A program made the translations under genes and the position numbers. Below are positions 33,752-42,547 of a stretch of DNA of 64,000 bases, in pieces. Numbering within the stretch: position 1 is the first letter of the stretch; the number at the start of each line of letters is the position of its first letter. The stretch is from Galbitalea sp036271875. GTDB lineage: Bacteria > Actinomycetota > Actinomycetes > Actinomycetales > Microbacteriaceae. Below the pieces are notes generated by a model. It searched no databases, was not told where the DNA came from, and saw only the letters and a list, made by a program, of their open reading frames with translations. The stretch is taken from the NCBI GenBank assembly GCA_036271875.1, contig DATAZU010000006.1, positions 53,020 to 117,019 of the forward strand. Reading direction: 5' to 3'.

Positions 33752-35289
33752 GGACGTCTCCAGACTCTGCCGTCGCGGGCAAGCAGTTCATCGGCCGAAT
33801 CCGGCCCCCAGGTTCCAGGGCGGTACTGTTCGGGCTGACCTTCGTTCGCCCAGTAGTCCTCGATGGGATCGAGGATCTTCCAACTCAACTCGACCTCTTC
33901 GTGGCGCGGGAACAGAGGCGGATCGCCCAGCAGCACGTCCAGAATCAGACGCTCATACGCTTCCGGGCTTGCCTCGGTAAATGCGTGGCCGTATCCGAAG
34001 TCCATCGTCACGTCGCGAACCTGCATGCCCGCCCCCGGGACCTTGGAGCCGAATCGTAGCGTGACACCCTCATCCGGTTGTACTCGAATGACGAGTGCGT
34101 TCTGTCCCAGGATGCCGGTCTGGCTTTCGGCGAAAAGGTACTGCGGAGCGCGCTTGAACACCACGGCGATCTCCGTCACACGCCGACCGAGTCGCTTGCC
34201 CGCGCGCAGGTAGAACGGAACGCCCGCCCAGCGCCGCGTTCCGACTTCGAGCTTGATCGCGGCGAAGGTCTCGGTGAGTGACGTGGGGTTCATGCCCTCC
34301 TCGTCGAGGAATCCGATCACCTTTTCACCGCCCTGCCAACCGCCCGAATACTGTCCGCGGGCTGTTGCGGTGCCGAGGTCGGCGGGAAGCCGCACGGCGG
34401 AGAGCACCTTTTCCTTCTCGGCACGAAGGTCACTCGCGGCGAACGACACGGGCTCTTCCATTGCGGTGAGCGCGAGAAGCTGCAGAAGGTGGTTCTGGAT
34501 GACGTCCCGCGCCGCGCCGATGCCGTCGTAGTAGCCGGCACGTCCGCCTACCCCGATGTCTTCCGCCATCGTGATCTGAACGTGGTCGACGTAGTTCGCA
34601 TTCCAGATCGGCTCGTACATCTCGTTCGCGAAGCGCAGTGCGAGGATGTTCTGCACCGTCTCTTTACCGAGGTAGTGGTCGATGCGAAAGACGCTGTCCG
34701 GGGGAAATACCGACTCGACAACCGCGTTGAGTTCACGAGCGGTCTTCAGATCGCTGCCGAACGGCTTCTCGATGACCACCCTTCGCCACTCGTCACCGAC
34801 CTGGTCAGCAAGTCCCGAACGACGGAGCTGCTCGGTCACCTGCGGGAACGACTTCGGTGGGATCGATAGGTAGAACGCGTGGTTGCCCATCGTCCCACGC
34901 GTCTTGTCCAGCTCCGCGAGCGTCTTCTTGAGTTCCAGGAAGGCGGCATCGTCATCGAACTCGCCCTGCACGAAGCGGATGCCTTCGGCCAGCTGTTTCC
35001 AGACGTCCTCATCAAACGGGGTGCGAGCATACTGCTCGATCGCGTCGTGCACGACCTTGGCAAAGTCCTGGTCTTCCCAGTCCCGGCGCGCAAAACCGAC
35101 GAGGGCAAAGCCCGGTGGCAGCAGGCCACGGTTCGCGAGGTCATACACAGCCGGCATCAGCTTCTTGCGGGCGAGGTCACCCGTCACACCGAAGATGATC
35201 AGCGCGCTCGGACCCGCGATCCGGTTGAGCCGCCGATCGGACGCGATGCGCAACGGATTAAATGTTGGGGTGATCTCCACCGGGGACAT
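33748..35289 (-). CDS. zwf: Glucose-6-phosphate dehydrogenase
   Basis: 513 residues from ATG 35289, with AAGGAG upstream. NADP site FGVTGDLARKKLMPAVY, substrate and catalytic motif RIDHYLGKETVQN, and IEKPFGSDL. It oxidises glucose 6-phosphate to 6-phosphogluconolactone and feeds NADPH supply. It lies between pgi and opcA in a single operon, with 29 bases to pgi. Confidence 0.98.
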   Translation of the reverse strand: MSPVEITPTFNPLRIASDRRLNRIAGPSALIIFGVTGDLARKKLMPAVYDLANRGLLPPGFALVGFARRDWEDQDFAKVVHDAIEQYARTPFDEDVWKQLAEGIRFVQGEFDDDAAFLELKKTLAELDKTRGTMGNHAFYLSIPPKSFPQVTEQLRRSGLADQVGDEWRRVVIEKPFGSDLKTARELNAVVESVFPPDSVFRIDHYLGKETVQNILALRFANEMYEPIWNANYVDHVQITMAEDIGVGGRAGYYDGIGAARDVIQNHLLQLLALTAMEEPVSFAASDLRAEKEKVLSAVRLPADLGTATARGQYSGGWQGGEKVIGFLDEEGMNPTSLTETFAAIKLEVGTRRWAGVPFYLRAGKRLGRRVTEIAVVFKRAPQYLFAESQTGILGQNALVIRVQPDEGVTLRFGSKVPGAGMQVRDVTMDFGYGHAFTEASPEAYERLILDVLLGDPPLFPRHEEVELSWKILDPIEDYWANEGQPEQYRPGTWGPDSADELLARDGRVWRRP

Positions 35290-35318
35290 GCTTCTCCTTA
35301 CGAGGATCCTCAGCCAGC

Positions 35319-36932
35319 TCAGACGCTCGCGGTGCCCTGAAGCGCTCCGGCGATGACAGCTGGCCCGGATGTTGGATCCGTCATGGTCAGGGTGAGGACG
35401 GGCCGACCGTGGTCTGCGAGCACGCTCGCGTCGCCGGCCGCCTGATAGGTGATCAGCTGACCGAAGGTGAATGGGCGATCGGGAATTGCCAGGTCTTCCA
35501 CGGGGTGCTCCGTGATCTGCAGGAAGACCCCGACCGCGGGACCGCCCTTGTGGAACTGGCCCGTCGAGTGCAGGAACCTTGGGCCCCAGCCGAAGGTCAC
35601 CGGACGCTTGGTACGCGCCGCAAGAACGTCGCGCAACTCTGCCAGCTGCGGATGCGCTATGCGGTCAACGTAGGCCTGGATCGCGATGTAGCCGTCATCG
35701 GTCAGGTGCCCGAGCAACTGTTCGATAACTGTCGCGAGATCGTTTGCGCCGTCGAGGACATCGGCGGTGCCGCGAACTTCGACCGCGTCCTCGACGAAGG
35801 CCGGCTTGACCGGGGCGGGCGTCTTGTCCAACAGCGCACGAGTGGCAATCTTGGCGGACTCGACATCCGGCTGGTCAAAGGGGTTGATGCCGAGCAGCCT
35901 GCCCGCAACGGCCACCGCATACTCCCAGGTCAGCATCTGCGCGCCGAGGGAACCAGTGATTTCGATCTCTCCCGGCGCGACGTGCCGCTCCTGGGCCGCA
36001 CTGCCGACGAGTCGCACGATCTGCAGGTCGTGGAGGTTCTCGGTCAGCTCGGGCGATTTCAGGTCGAGGACGACCGGAAGGATGCCCTTGCCGAGTTTGC
36101 CGGTTGACTCGGCGATGAGTTGCTCTGCCCAGTCGGCGAAACCCACAATGTGCGTGCCATCCGCAACGATGCCCAGCTTGTCCCGCAGCGGTGTTGTTGC
36201 CGCGATTGCCGCACCGAGCAGTAACCCAGGATTGCTCTCGTTGTCGAGACTGAGTTCATACATCGCGCCCTCTGCCTCGTCGAGGAGCGCCGATATGTCG
36301 ACGCCGGCAAGGCCGGACGGCACGAGTCCGAACGCGGTGAGCGCCGAATACCGGCCGCCGACATTCGGATCCGCATTGAAAACGTGGTATCCGTCGGCGC
36401 GCGCCGACACGTCAAGTGGCGAACCGGGATCGGTGACCACGATGATCCGCTCCTTGGGATCGACGCCGACCTTGGTGAACTCCTCGATGTAGAGGCGCTT
36501 TTGGCTGTCCGTCTCGACGGTGGTCCCGGACTTGGACGACACAACGAGAGCCGACGTGGCGAGACGATCACCGATGGCCTTGCGCACCTGGTCAGGATCG
36601 GTCGAATCGAGGATCGTCAACTCGACGCCGTATGTGCGGGTTATCACCTCGGGTGCGAGCGATGACCCCCCCATACCCGCGAGCACGATGTGGTTGACCC
36701 CGCCCGCGTGCAGGAAGTCGCGCACCCCGATAACCTCGTCGACCAGGTCGCGGGAGATGGCAACGGCATCCGTCCAGCCGAGACGGACGGATGCCTCCGA
36801 CTCCGCATCCTTACCCCACAGAGTCTCGTCACCCTCGGTGATCTTGCTGGCAACAAGGTCGGTAACCAGCTGGGGAACCGTCGCGTCGATCGCGGCCTGC
36901 GGAGCACCGTTCGCCTTGATGTGGATGGTCAC
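35319..36932 (-). CDS. pgi: Glucose-6-phosphate isomerase
   Basis: 537 residues from ATG 36932, overlapping the tal stop (ATGA). SIS-domain motifs: LAGMGGSSLAPEVI near residue 85, VVSSKSGTTVETDSQ and NVGGRYSALTAFGLVPS. The C-terminal part has HSTGQFHKGGP. This is the bacterial form often linked to tal in actinobacteria, longer and more divergent than E. coli Pgi. It interconverts glucose 6-phosphate and fructose 6-phosphate, joining the pentose phosphate operon to glycolysis. Confidence 0.95.
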   Translation of the reverse strand: MTIHIKANGAPQAAIDATVPQLVTDLVASKITEGDETLWGKDAESEASVRLGWTDAVAISRDLVDEVIGVRDFLHAGGVNHIVLAGMGGSSLAPEVITRTYGVELTILDSTDPDQVRKAIGDRLATSALVVSSKSGTTVETDSQKRLYIEEFTKVGVDPKERIIVVTDPGSPLDVSARADGYHVFNADPNVGGRYSALTAFGLVPSGLAGVDISALLDEAEGAMYELSLDNESNPGLLLGAAIAATTPLRDKLGIVADGTHIVGFADWAEQLIAESTGKLGKGILPVVLDLKSPELTENLHDLQIVRLVGSAAQERHVAPGEIEITGSLGAQMLTWEYAVAVAGRLLGINPFDQPDVESAKIATRALLDKTPAPVKPAFVEDAVEVRGTADVLDGANDLATVIEQLLGHLTDDGYIAIQAYVDRIAHPQLAELRDVLAARTKRPVTFGWGPRFLHSTGQFHKGGPAVGVFLQITEHPVEDLAIPDRPFTFGQLITYQAAGDASVLADHGRPVLTLTMTDPTSGPAVIAGALQGTASV

Positions 36933-38044
36933 TTGGCCGCCTCCAGCGCCGCCGACACCGTGTCGAGCAGTTCGTTCCAGGAGACGATGAACTTATCGAC
37001 GCCTTCCTTTTCGAGCAGTGCGGTCACTTCGTCATAGGAGATGCCCTGCTCGGCCAGCTCGTCGAGCGTGGCGTTAGCGGCGGCATAGCTGCCCGTGACC
37101 GCGTCCCCATCGATCACGCCGTGCTCGAACGTGGCCTCGAGGGTCTTCTCCGGCATCGTGTTCACGACGTTTGCGACCGCCAACTCGGTGACGTACAGGG
37201 TGTCGGGAAGGCTCGGGTCTTTTACTCCGGTGGATGCCCACAGCGGACGTTGCGCGTTGGCGCCGGCGGCGAGCAGCCCCTTAGCGCGCTCCGAAGCGAA
37301 GGCCTGCTCGAAGACCTCGTAGGCGAGCTGTGCGTTCGCAATGCCCGCCTTGCTCTTGAGCGCCTTCGCGGCATCCGTTCCGATCGCATCAAGACGGTTG
37401 TTCACCTCGGTGTCAACGCGCGACACGAAGAAGGAGGCGACAGAGTAGATGGTCGAGAGATCGAGACCGGCCGCCTTCGCCTTCTCGAGTCCGCTCAGGT
37501 ACGCGTTGATGACCTGGCGATGGCGCTCAAGGCTGAAGATCAGGGTCACATTAATACTGATGCCCGCCGCGATCGACTCGGCGATCGCCTCGAGTCCCTC
37601 AACGGTCGCCGGAATCTTGATCATGGCGTTCGACTTGTCGACCTTCGCCCAGAGTCGCTTTGCTTCGGCGATGGTGCCCTTGGCGTCGTGGGCAAGGCCG
37701 GGCTCGACCTCGATGGAAACGCGTCCATCCTTCCCACCCGAGGTCTTGTAAGTCGGCGCGAAGATATCGCAGGCATCCGCAACATCCGTTGTCGTAATCT
37801 CGAACACCGCGTCAGAGGCGCTAGTGCCCGCCTTGGCGAGTTCGGCGACCTGCGCGTCGTACGCGTCACCCTTGGCGAGCGCCGCGGCGAAGATGGTCGG
37901 ATTCGTGGTTACTCCAACAACGTTGCGGTCGTCGATGAGCTTCTGGAGTCCGCCGGATGCGATTCGTTCGCGAGACAGGTCGTCTAGCCAAATACTCACT
38001 CCGAGTTTCGAGAGCTGCGCGGTGGGGGAGGTGGAGTCGGTCAT
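36929..38044 (-). CDS. tal: Transaldolase
   Basis: 371 residues from ATG 38044. SIWLDDLSRERI and VVGVTTNPTIF near the N-terminus, the Schiff-base lysine in AMIKIPATVEGL, and INVTLIFSLERH. Length matches the mycobacterial-type transaldolase. It moves a dihydroxyacetone unit between sedoheptulose 7-phosphate and glyceraldehyde 3-phosphate. It lies 39 bases after tkt, with AAGGAAAAGAAG as ribosome region. Confidence 0.97.
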   Translation of the reverse strand: MTDSTSPTAQLSKLGVSIWLDDLSRERIASGGLQKLIDDRNVVGVTTNPTIFAAALAKGDAYDAQVAELAKAGTSASDAVFEITTTDVADACDIFAPTYKTSGGKDGRVSIEVEPGLAHDAKGTIAEAKRLWAKVDKSNAMIKIPATVEGLEAIAESIAAGISINVTLIFSLERHRQVINAYLSGLEKAKAAGLDLSTIYSVASFFVSRVDTEVNNRLDAIGTDAAKALKSKAGIANAQLAYEVFEQAFASERAKGLLAAGANAQRPLWASTGVKDPSLPDTLYVTELAVANVVNTMPEKTLEATFEHGVIDGDAVTGSYAAANATLDELAEQGISYDEVTALLEKEGVDKFIVSWNELLDTVSAALEAAK

Positions 38045-38083
38045 TGGTGTATTCGCTTCTTTTCCTTGTTTCGTAAGTGAGGG

Positions 38084-40183
38084 CTAGCGCTTCGCCGCGG
38101 CGAGCGATTCGTGGGAGGCCGCGACAGCAGCCTCCGTTGTCAGATTGAACTTGCTGTACAGCGTCTTGTAGTCGGCGGAGGCACCAAAGTGCTCGAGCGA
38201 GACGCTGCGACCAGCGTCGCCGACGTAGGTGCGCCAGCCAAGAGCAATGCCTGCCTCGATGGAGACCCGAGCCTTTACGGCGGCGGGAAGCACAGACTCG
38301 CGATACTCCTTGCTCTGCTCCTCGAACCACTCCAGGCACGGCGCGGACACAACGCGGGCGTTGATACCGTCCTTCCGAAGAACCTCTCGTGTTTCCACGG
38401 CGATCTGCACCTCGGATCCGGTTGCGATCAGAATGATGTCTGGCGTGCCGCCGGGAGCCTCCGCGAGGATATACGCGCCCTTCGCCGTGTACTTTGCCGA
38501 GGCAAAGGCGTCGCCCGTCGCGTCGCCGTCGCCCCGCTCGAACACGGGCAGGTTCTGCCGACTGAGCGCAAGTCCGGCTGGACCCTCACGACGCTGAAGG
38601 ACGTTGAGCCACGCGTATGCGGTCTCGTTGGCATCCGCTGGCCGAACGATGTCGAGATGGGGGATCGCGCGCAGTGCCCAGAGCTGTTCAACGGGCTGAT
38701 GCGTTGGTCCGTCTTCGCCGAGTGCGACCGAGTCGTGCGTCCACACGTAAACGGTGGGGATTTTCATGAGCGCGGCCAGGCGCACCATCGGGCGCATGTA
38801 GTCGCTGAAGATGAGGAACGTTCCACCGAATGGGCGGGTGTTGCCGTGAAGCACGATGCCATTCAGGATGGCGCCCATCGCGTTCTCGCGGATGCCGAAG
38901 TGCAACACGCGTCCGTATGGCCCCCCGGTCCACTCGTGGGTCGACCACTTCTCCGGCACGAACGACTGTGCGCCCTCGATGGTCGTAAGGTTCGACTCCG
39001 CGAGGTCGGCCGAGCCGCCCCACAGTTCGGGCATGATCGGGGCGATCGCATTGATGACCTTGCCAGACGCCGCGCGGGTGGACAGGTCCTTGCCCGCCTC
39101 GAAGCTCGGAAGAGCATCCTTCAGCCCCGCGGGAACGTCGCCCTTTAGGACGCGATCAAGAAGCGTCTTGCGGTCGGGGTTGGCTTGTGCCCACGCGTCG
39201 AACTGTTCGTTCCACTCGGCGTGCGCCGCCTTGCCACGATCGACCGCTTGACGGGTGTGCGCCAACACCTCGGGATCGACATCAAAGTTCTTATCCGGGT
39301 CAAACCCGAGAACACGCTTGGTCGCGGCAACCTCTTCGGCGCCGAGCGCGGAGCCGTGAGCCTTGCCGCTGTTCTGCTTGTGCGGCGCCGGCCAGCCGAT
39401 GATCGTCTTCAGGATGATGAGCGACGGCTTGTCGGTGAGCCCCTTTGCCGCCTCGATAGCGTCGTACAGCTCCTGGACGTCCTCGACGTATTCGCCGGTC
39501 TTCTTCCAGTCGACCACCTGGACATCCCAGCCGAGCGCGAGATAGCGCGCGTGAACATCCTCGGTGAATGCGATATTGGTGTCGTCCTCGATCGAAATCT
39601 GATTCGAGTCGTAGATCGCAATCAGGTTGCCGAGCTCCTGGTGGCCAGCGAGCGACGCCGCCTCATTTGTCACGCCCTCCTGCATGTCGCCATCGCCCAT
39701 GATGACGTAGACGAAATGATCGAACGGGCTCGTGCCGGGCGCGGCATCGCGGTCAAATAGTCCGCGCTCGAAGCGGGATGCGTAGGCAAAACCGACCGAC
39801 GCAGCAAATCCGGAGCCGAGCGGACCCGTCGTGATCTCGACGCCGTCGGTGTGGCCGTATTCGGGGTGGCCGGGCGTCTTCGAACCCCAGGTGCGGAGTT
39901 CTTCGAGGTCACCAAGTTCGAGACCGTAGCCGCCCAAATAGAACTGGATGTACTGGGTGAGCGACGAATGGCCCGCGGAAAGGATGAAGCGGTCGCGACC
40001 GATCCACTTGTTATCGCTCGGGTCTCGTCGCATCACACGCTGGAACAGCAGGTATGCGGCCGGCGCGAGGCTCATAGCGGTGCCGGGATGCCCGTTGCCC
40101 ACCTTCTCGACTGCGTCTGCGGCGAGGATGCGAACCGTGTCAACGGCCTTCTGGTCGATCGGATCCCACTGGATAGCTGACAT
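38084..40183 (-). CDS. tkt: Transketolase
   Basis: 699 residues from ATG 40183. Thiamine diphosphate motif GDGDMQEGVTNEAASLAGH, then the N-terminal GNGHPGTAMSLAP, the HGSALG loop, and the pyrimidine-domain THDSVALGEDGPTHQPVE with catalytic Glu/His. It transfers C2 ketol units. First gene of the six-gene operon. The ribosome site is weak (AAGGG about 12 bases upstream). A leader of about 190 bases is predicted from the minus-strand TATACT at 40380-40385. Confidence 0.98.
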   Translation of the reverse strand: MSAIQWDPIDQKAVDTVRILAADAVEKVGNGHPGTAMSLAPAAYLLFQRVMRRDPSDNKWIGRDRFILSAGHSSLTQYIQFYLGGYGLELGDLEELRTWGSKTPGHPEYGHTDGVEITTGPLGSGFAASVGFAYASRFERGLFDRDAAPGTSPFDHFVYVIMGDGDMQEGVTNEAASLAGHQELGNLIAIYDSNQISIEDDTNIAFTEDVHARYLALGWDVQVVDWKKTGEYVEDVQELYDAIEAAKGLTDKPSLIILKTIIGWPAPHKQNSGKAHGSALGAEEVAATKRVLGFDPDKNFDVDPEVLAHTRQAVDRGKAAHAEWNEQFDAWAQANPDRKTLLDRVLKGDVPAGLKDALPSFEAGKDLSTRAASGKVINAIAPIMPELWGGSADLAESNLTTIEGAQSFVPEKWSTHEWTGGPYGRVLHFGIRENAMGAILNGIVLHGNTRPFGGTFLIFSDYMRPMVRLAALMKIPTVYVWTHDSVALGEDGPTHQPVEQLWALRAIPHLDIVRPADANETAYAWLNVLQRREGPAGLALSRQNLPVFERGDGDATGDAFASAKYTAKGAYILAEAPGGTPDIILIATGSEVQIAVETREVLRKDGINARVVSAPCLEWFEEQSKEYRESVLPAAVKARVSIEAGIALGWRTYVGDAGRSVSLEHFGASADYKTLYSKFNLTTEAAVAASHESLAAAKR

Positions 40184-40379
40184 GAACGCTGATGACCCTT
40201 CTTACTACGACAGTGGATCGGCCTGCTTCTTGAGACAGCTAAAGCCGAGCCCACGAGTGGTGGTTGCGCCTGCCTGACATCATCGGCATTTATCCCCGAA
40301 GCCGGGGAGTTCTCGTGGCACCACAGCGCCCGCCAATGGGGCGGGAATACGTGATGGCCACGATTGGCAAGCACATACA

Positions 40380-40385
40380 AGTATA
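40380..40385 (-). promoter_or_regulatory. Candidate -10 box TATACT for the tkt operon
   Basis: On the minus strand TATACT is followed by a purine about seven bases later, giving a leader near 190 bases. No good -35 (TTGACA) is seen 17 bases upstream. Confidence 0.35.
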
Positions 40386-40452
40386 GAGAACCGGCGGCTG
40401 CGACGCCGGTTCGGAAGAGGGGGTTGCGGGCGGGCGCACATGTGGCATCGCT

Positions 40453-40458
40453 TAGGAT
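40453..40458 (+). promoter_or_regulatory. Candidate -10 box TAGGAT for ctaB
   Basis: TAGGAT lies 36 bases before ATG 40495, leaving a leader of about 30 bases that contains the ribosome site AGAGGA. Confidence 0.4.
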
Positions 40459-40494
40459 CAATGCGGAAACAGTGCGTCGATTGATAGAGGAACC

Positions 40495-41451
40495 ATGAAC
40501 GTTGCGGTAGACACCGAGCAGACTCGGTCCCGCATCGGCATCATTCGCAAAGCGAGGGCCTATGTCGCGCTAACCAAGCCGCGCGTCATCGAATTGCTTC
40601 TTGTGACGACGGCTCCCGTGATGATCCTGGCGCAGCACTCGCTCACCCCGGCAAACGCCATCCCCAACCTGTGGCTGGTCCTCGGCACCCTCGTTGGCGG
40701 GACTCTGAGCGCTGGTTCGGCCAACGCGTTCAACTGCTACATCGACCGCGACATCGACCGAGTAATGGATCGAACCAAAAAGCGACCGCTGGTCACGGGC
40801 GAGCTATCCGATCGCGAGGCGCTCGCATTTGCCTGGATAACCGGGGTCGCCTCCGTACTGTGGCTCGGGCTCCTCGTCAACTGGGTCGCCTCTGCGCTCT
40901 CGGTTGTCGCGGTTCTCTACTACGTGCTGGTCTACACGCTGCTCCTCAAGCGCCGTACCGCCCAGAACATCGTCTGGGGCGGAGCCGCGGGATGCATGCC
41001 CGTGTTGATCGGCTGGGCCGGAGTAACCCACTCGCTGAGCTGGGCGCCGCTCATCCTCTTCGGGATTATCTTCCTTTGGACCCCGCCGCACTACTGGCCG
41101 CTCTCGATGCGGTACCGCGACGAATACCAGGCCGTGCAGGTTCCCATGCTCGCTGTCGTCCGCGGCCGAACCCTGGTCGGGCTGCAGGTTGTCCTGTACG
41201 CGTGGGCGACCGTGGTCTGCTCGCTGCTCCTGATCCCGATTGCCAATATGGGCCTCATCTACACTGCGGTCGCGGTCGTGAGCGGTGGATGGTTCATCTA
41301 CGAGGCGCACCGGCTGTATGGCCGCGCCATCCGTCACAGTGACGTGAAGCCGATGCGCGTCTTCCACAGTTCGATCACGTACCTCACGCTGCTGTTCGTC
41401 GCCGTCGGTGTCGACCCCCTGGTTCCCGCGCTCCACCTCTGGCAGTTCTAG
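40495..41451 (+). CDS. ctaB: Heme o synthase (protoheme IX farnesyltransferase)
   Basis: 318 residues from ATG 40495, with AGAGGA upstream. The UbiA-type prenyltransferase motif NCYIDRDIDRVMDRTKKRPL (first Asp-rich loop) and the second loop YRDEYQAVQVPML, plus about nine membrane helices. It adds a farnesyl group to heme b to make heme o. Partner ctaA is 1.1 kb away on the opposite strand, with msrA and msrB between. Confidence 0.96.
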   Translation: MNVAVDTEQTRSRIGIIRKARAYVALTKPRVIELLLVTTAPVMILAQHSLTPANAIPNLWLVLGTLVGGTLSAGSANAFNCYIDRDIDRVMDRTKKRPLVTGELSDREALAFAWITGVASVLWLGLLVNWVASALSVVAVLYYVLVYTLLLKRRTAQNIVWGGAAGCMPVLIGWAGVTHSLSWAPLILFGIIFLWTPPHYWPLSMRYRDEYQAVQVPMLAVVRGRTLVGLQVVLYAWATVVCSLLLIPIANMGLIYTAVAVVSGGWFIYEAHRLYGRAIRHSDVKPMRVFHSSITYLTLLFVAVGVDPLVPALHLWQF

Positions 41452-41467
41452 CCGAGACCGAGGAACG

Positions 41468-41503
41468 CCTTCGGCGGAGCCCGAACGAAGGTCCCGCCGA
41501 AGG
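41468..41503. terminator. Bidirectional hairpin between ctaB and msrA
   Basis: CCTTCGGCGG (41468-41477) is the exact inverse of 41494-41503, with a 16-base loop. It sits between the two convergent stops. No T tract is present. Confidence 0.6.
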
Positions 41504-41521
41504 TGTTCACACGCCACCGGG

Positions 41522-42040
41522 TCAGCTAGTGAGCTGCTCCTCGCGGTGCGGAAGCTTCCAGCCCGGCCGCACGTAGTGGCACGTGTACCCGTGCGGGTCC
41601 TTCTCGAGGTAATCCTGGTGCTCTTCTTCGGCCTCCCAGAACGCGCCTGCCGGCTCGACCTCGGTCACTACCTTCCCGGGCCAGAGGCCCGAGGCGTCGA
41701 CGTCCTTGATGGTGTCGATGGCAACCTGCTTCTGCTCTTCCGAGGTATAGAAGATCGCCGAGCGGTAGCTGCGCCCGACGTCGTTGCCCTGCCGGTTTTC
41801 GGTCGACGGATCGTGGATCTGGAAGAAGAACTCAAGCAGGTCACGATACGAGATCAGCGAAGGATCGAAGACGATCTCGACCGCCTCCGCATGGTCGCCG
41901 TGGTTGTAGTACGTCGCATTCGGAGTATCGCCCCCCGAGTAGCCGACCCGAGTCGAAATCACTCCGGGGCGGCGGCGTAGCAACTGCTGCGCACCCCAGA
42001 AGCAACCGCCGGCCAATATTGCGGTCTCAGTTGTCGCCAT
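41522..42040 (-). CDS. msrA: Peptide methionine-S-sulfoxide reductase A
   Basis: 172 residues from ATG 42040. Catalytic motif GGCFWG with Cys13, the substrate-pocket segment HGDHAEAVEIVFDP, and a resolving Cys in GYTCHYVRPGW near the C-terminus. It reduces the S form of methionine sulfoxide in proteins. It lies five bases after msrB on the same strand, so both isomer-specific enzymes are co-expressed. Confidence 0.97.
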   Translation of the reverse strand: MATTETAILAGGCFWGAQQLLRRRPGVISTRVGYSGGDTPNATYYNHGDHAEAVEIVFDPSLISYRDLLEFFFQIHDPSTENRQGNDVGRSYRSAIFYTSEEQKQVAIDTIKDVDASGLWPGKVVTEVEPAGAFWEAEEEHQDYLEKDPHGYTCHYVRPGWKLPHREEQLTS

Positions 42041-42045
42041 GATTC

Positions 42046-42501
42046 TTAGGACTCCTTCTTCTCGAACAGGCTCCGGTAATCTCCGTATCCCTGCGCCTCC
42101 AGCTGGTCCGCCGGGATGAACCTCAGGGCGGCGGAGTTGATGCAGTAACGCATGCCGCCATCGTCAACGGGCCCATCGTCGAACAGGTGGCCGAGGTGAC
42201 TGTCCCCATTCATGGAGCGCACCTCGGTGCGACGCATTCCGTAGCTGTTGTCATCGTGCTTGATCACGTTCGCTGGATCGATTGGCTTAGTGAAACTGGG
42301 CCATCCGGAACCACTGTCGAACTTGTCGGTGGATGAAAACAGCGGCTCGCCGGAAACGATGTCGACGTAGATGCCGTCGTCGTGGTTGTCGACGTACTTG
42401 CCGGTGAACGCCGGCTCTGTAGCACTGTGCTGCGTGACCGCAAACTCCTCGGCGGTAAGTCCCGCGATCGCGTCCGCACTCTTGGTGTACTGGGTAGTCA
42501 T
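42046..42501 (-). CDS. msrB: Peptide methionine-R-sulfoxide reductase B, single-cysteine and zinc-free
   Basis: 151 residues from ATG 42501. Core motifs SGSGWPSF, SHLGHLFDDGP and RYCINSAAL with catalytic Cys120. Both zinc CxxC pairs of E. coli MsrB are gone (positions read DIVS and SMNG), and the usual resolving Cys before GWPSF is Ser66. Cys120 is therefore the only cysteine, implying direct reduction by a thiol partner. It reduces the R form of methionine sulfoxide. Confidence 0.95.
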   Translation of the reverse strand: MTTQYTKSADAIAGLTAEEFAVTQHSATEPAFTGKYVDNHDDGIYVDIVSGEPLFSSTDKFDSGSGWPSFTKPIDPANVIKHDDNSYGMRRTEVRSMNGDSHLGHLFDDGPVDDGGMRYCINSAALRFIPADQLEAQGYGDYRSLFEKKES

Positions 42502-42547
42502 TTGCTGAAGCTCCTTGTGTTGTGCCGCTGGCTGCGGCAGTCATCTA

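Larger units (their letters stand above)
40184..40494. other. Divergent tkt/ctaB regulatory region with two hairpins
   Basis: No gene is supported here. Hairpins CCCCG-AAGC-CGGGG (40294-40307) and CCCGCC-AATGG-GGCGGG (40329-40345) lie in the predicted tkt leader. Promoter candidates are listed separately. No known riboswitch fold is recognised. Confidence 0.55.

Noticed and set aside
38111..39148. 345-residue plus-strand open frame inside tkt
   Set aside because: Opposite-strand shadow of transketolase.
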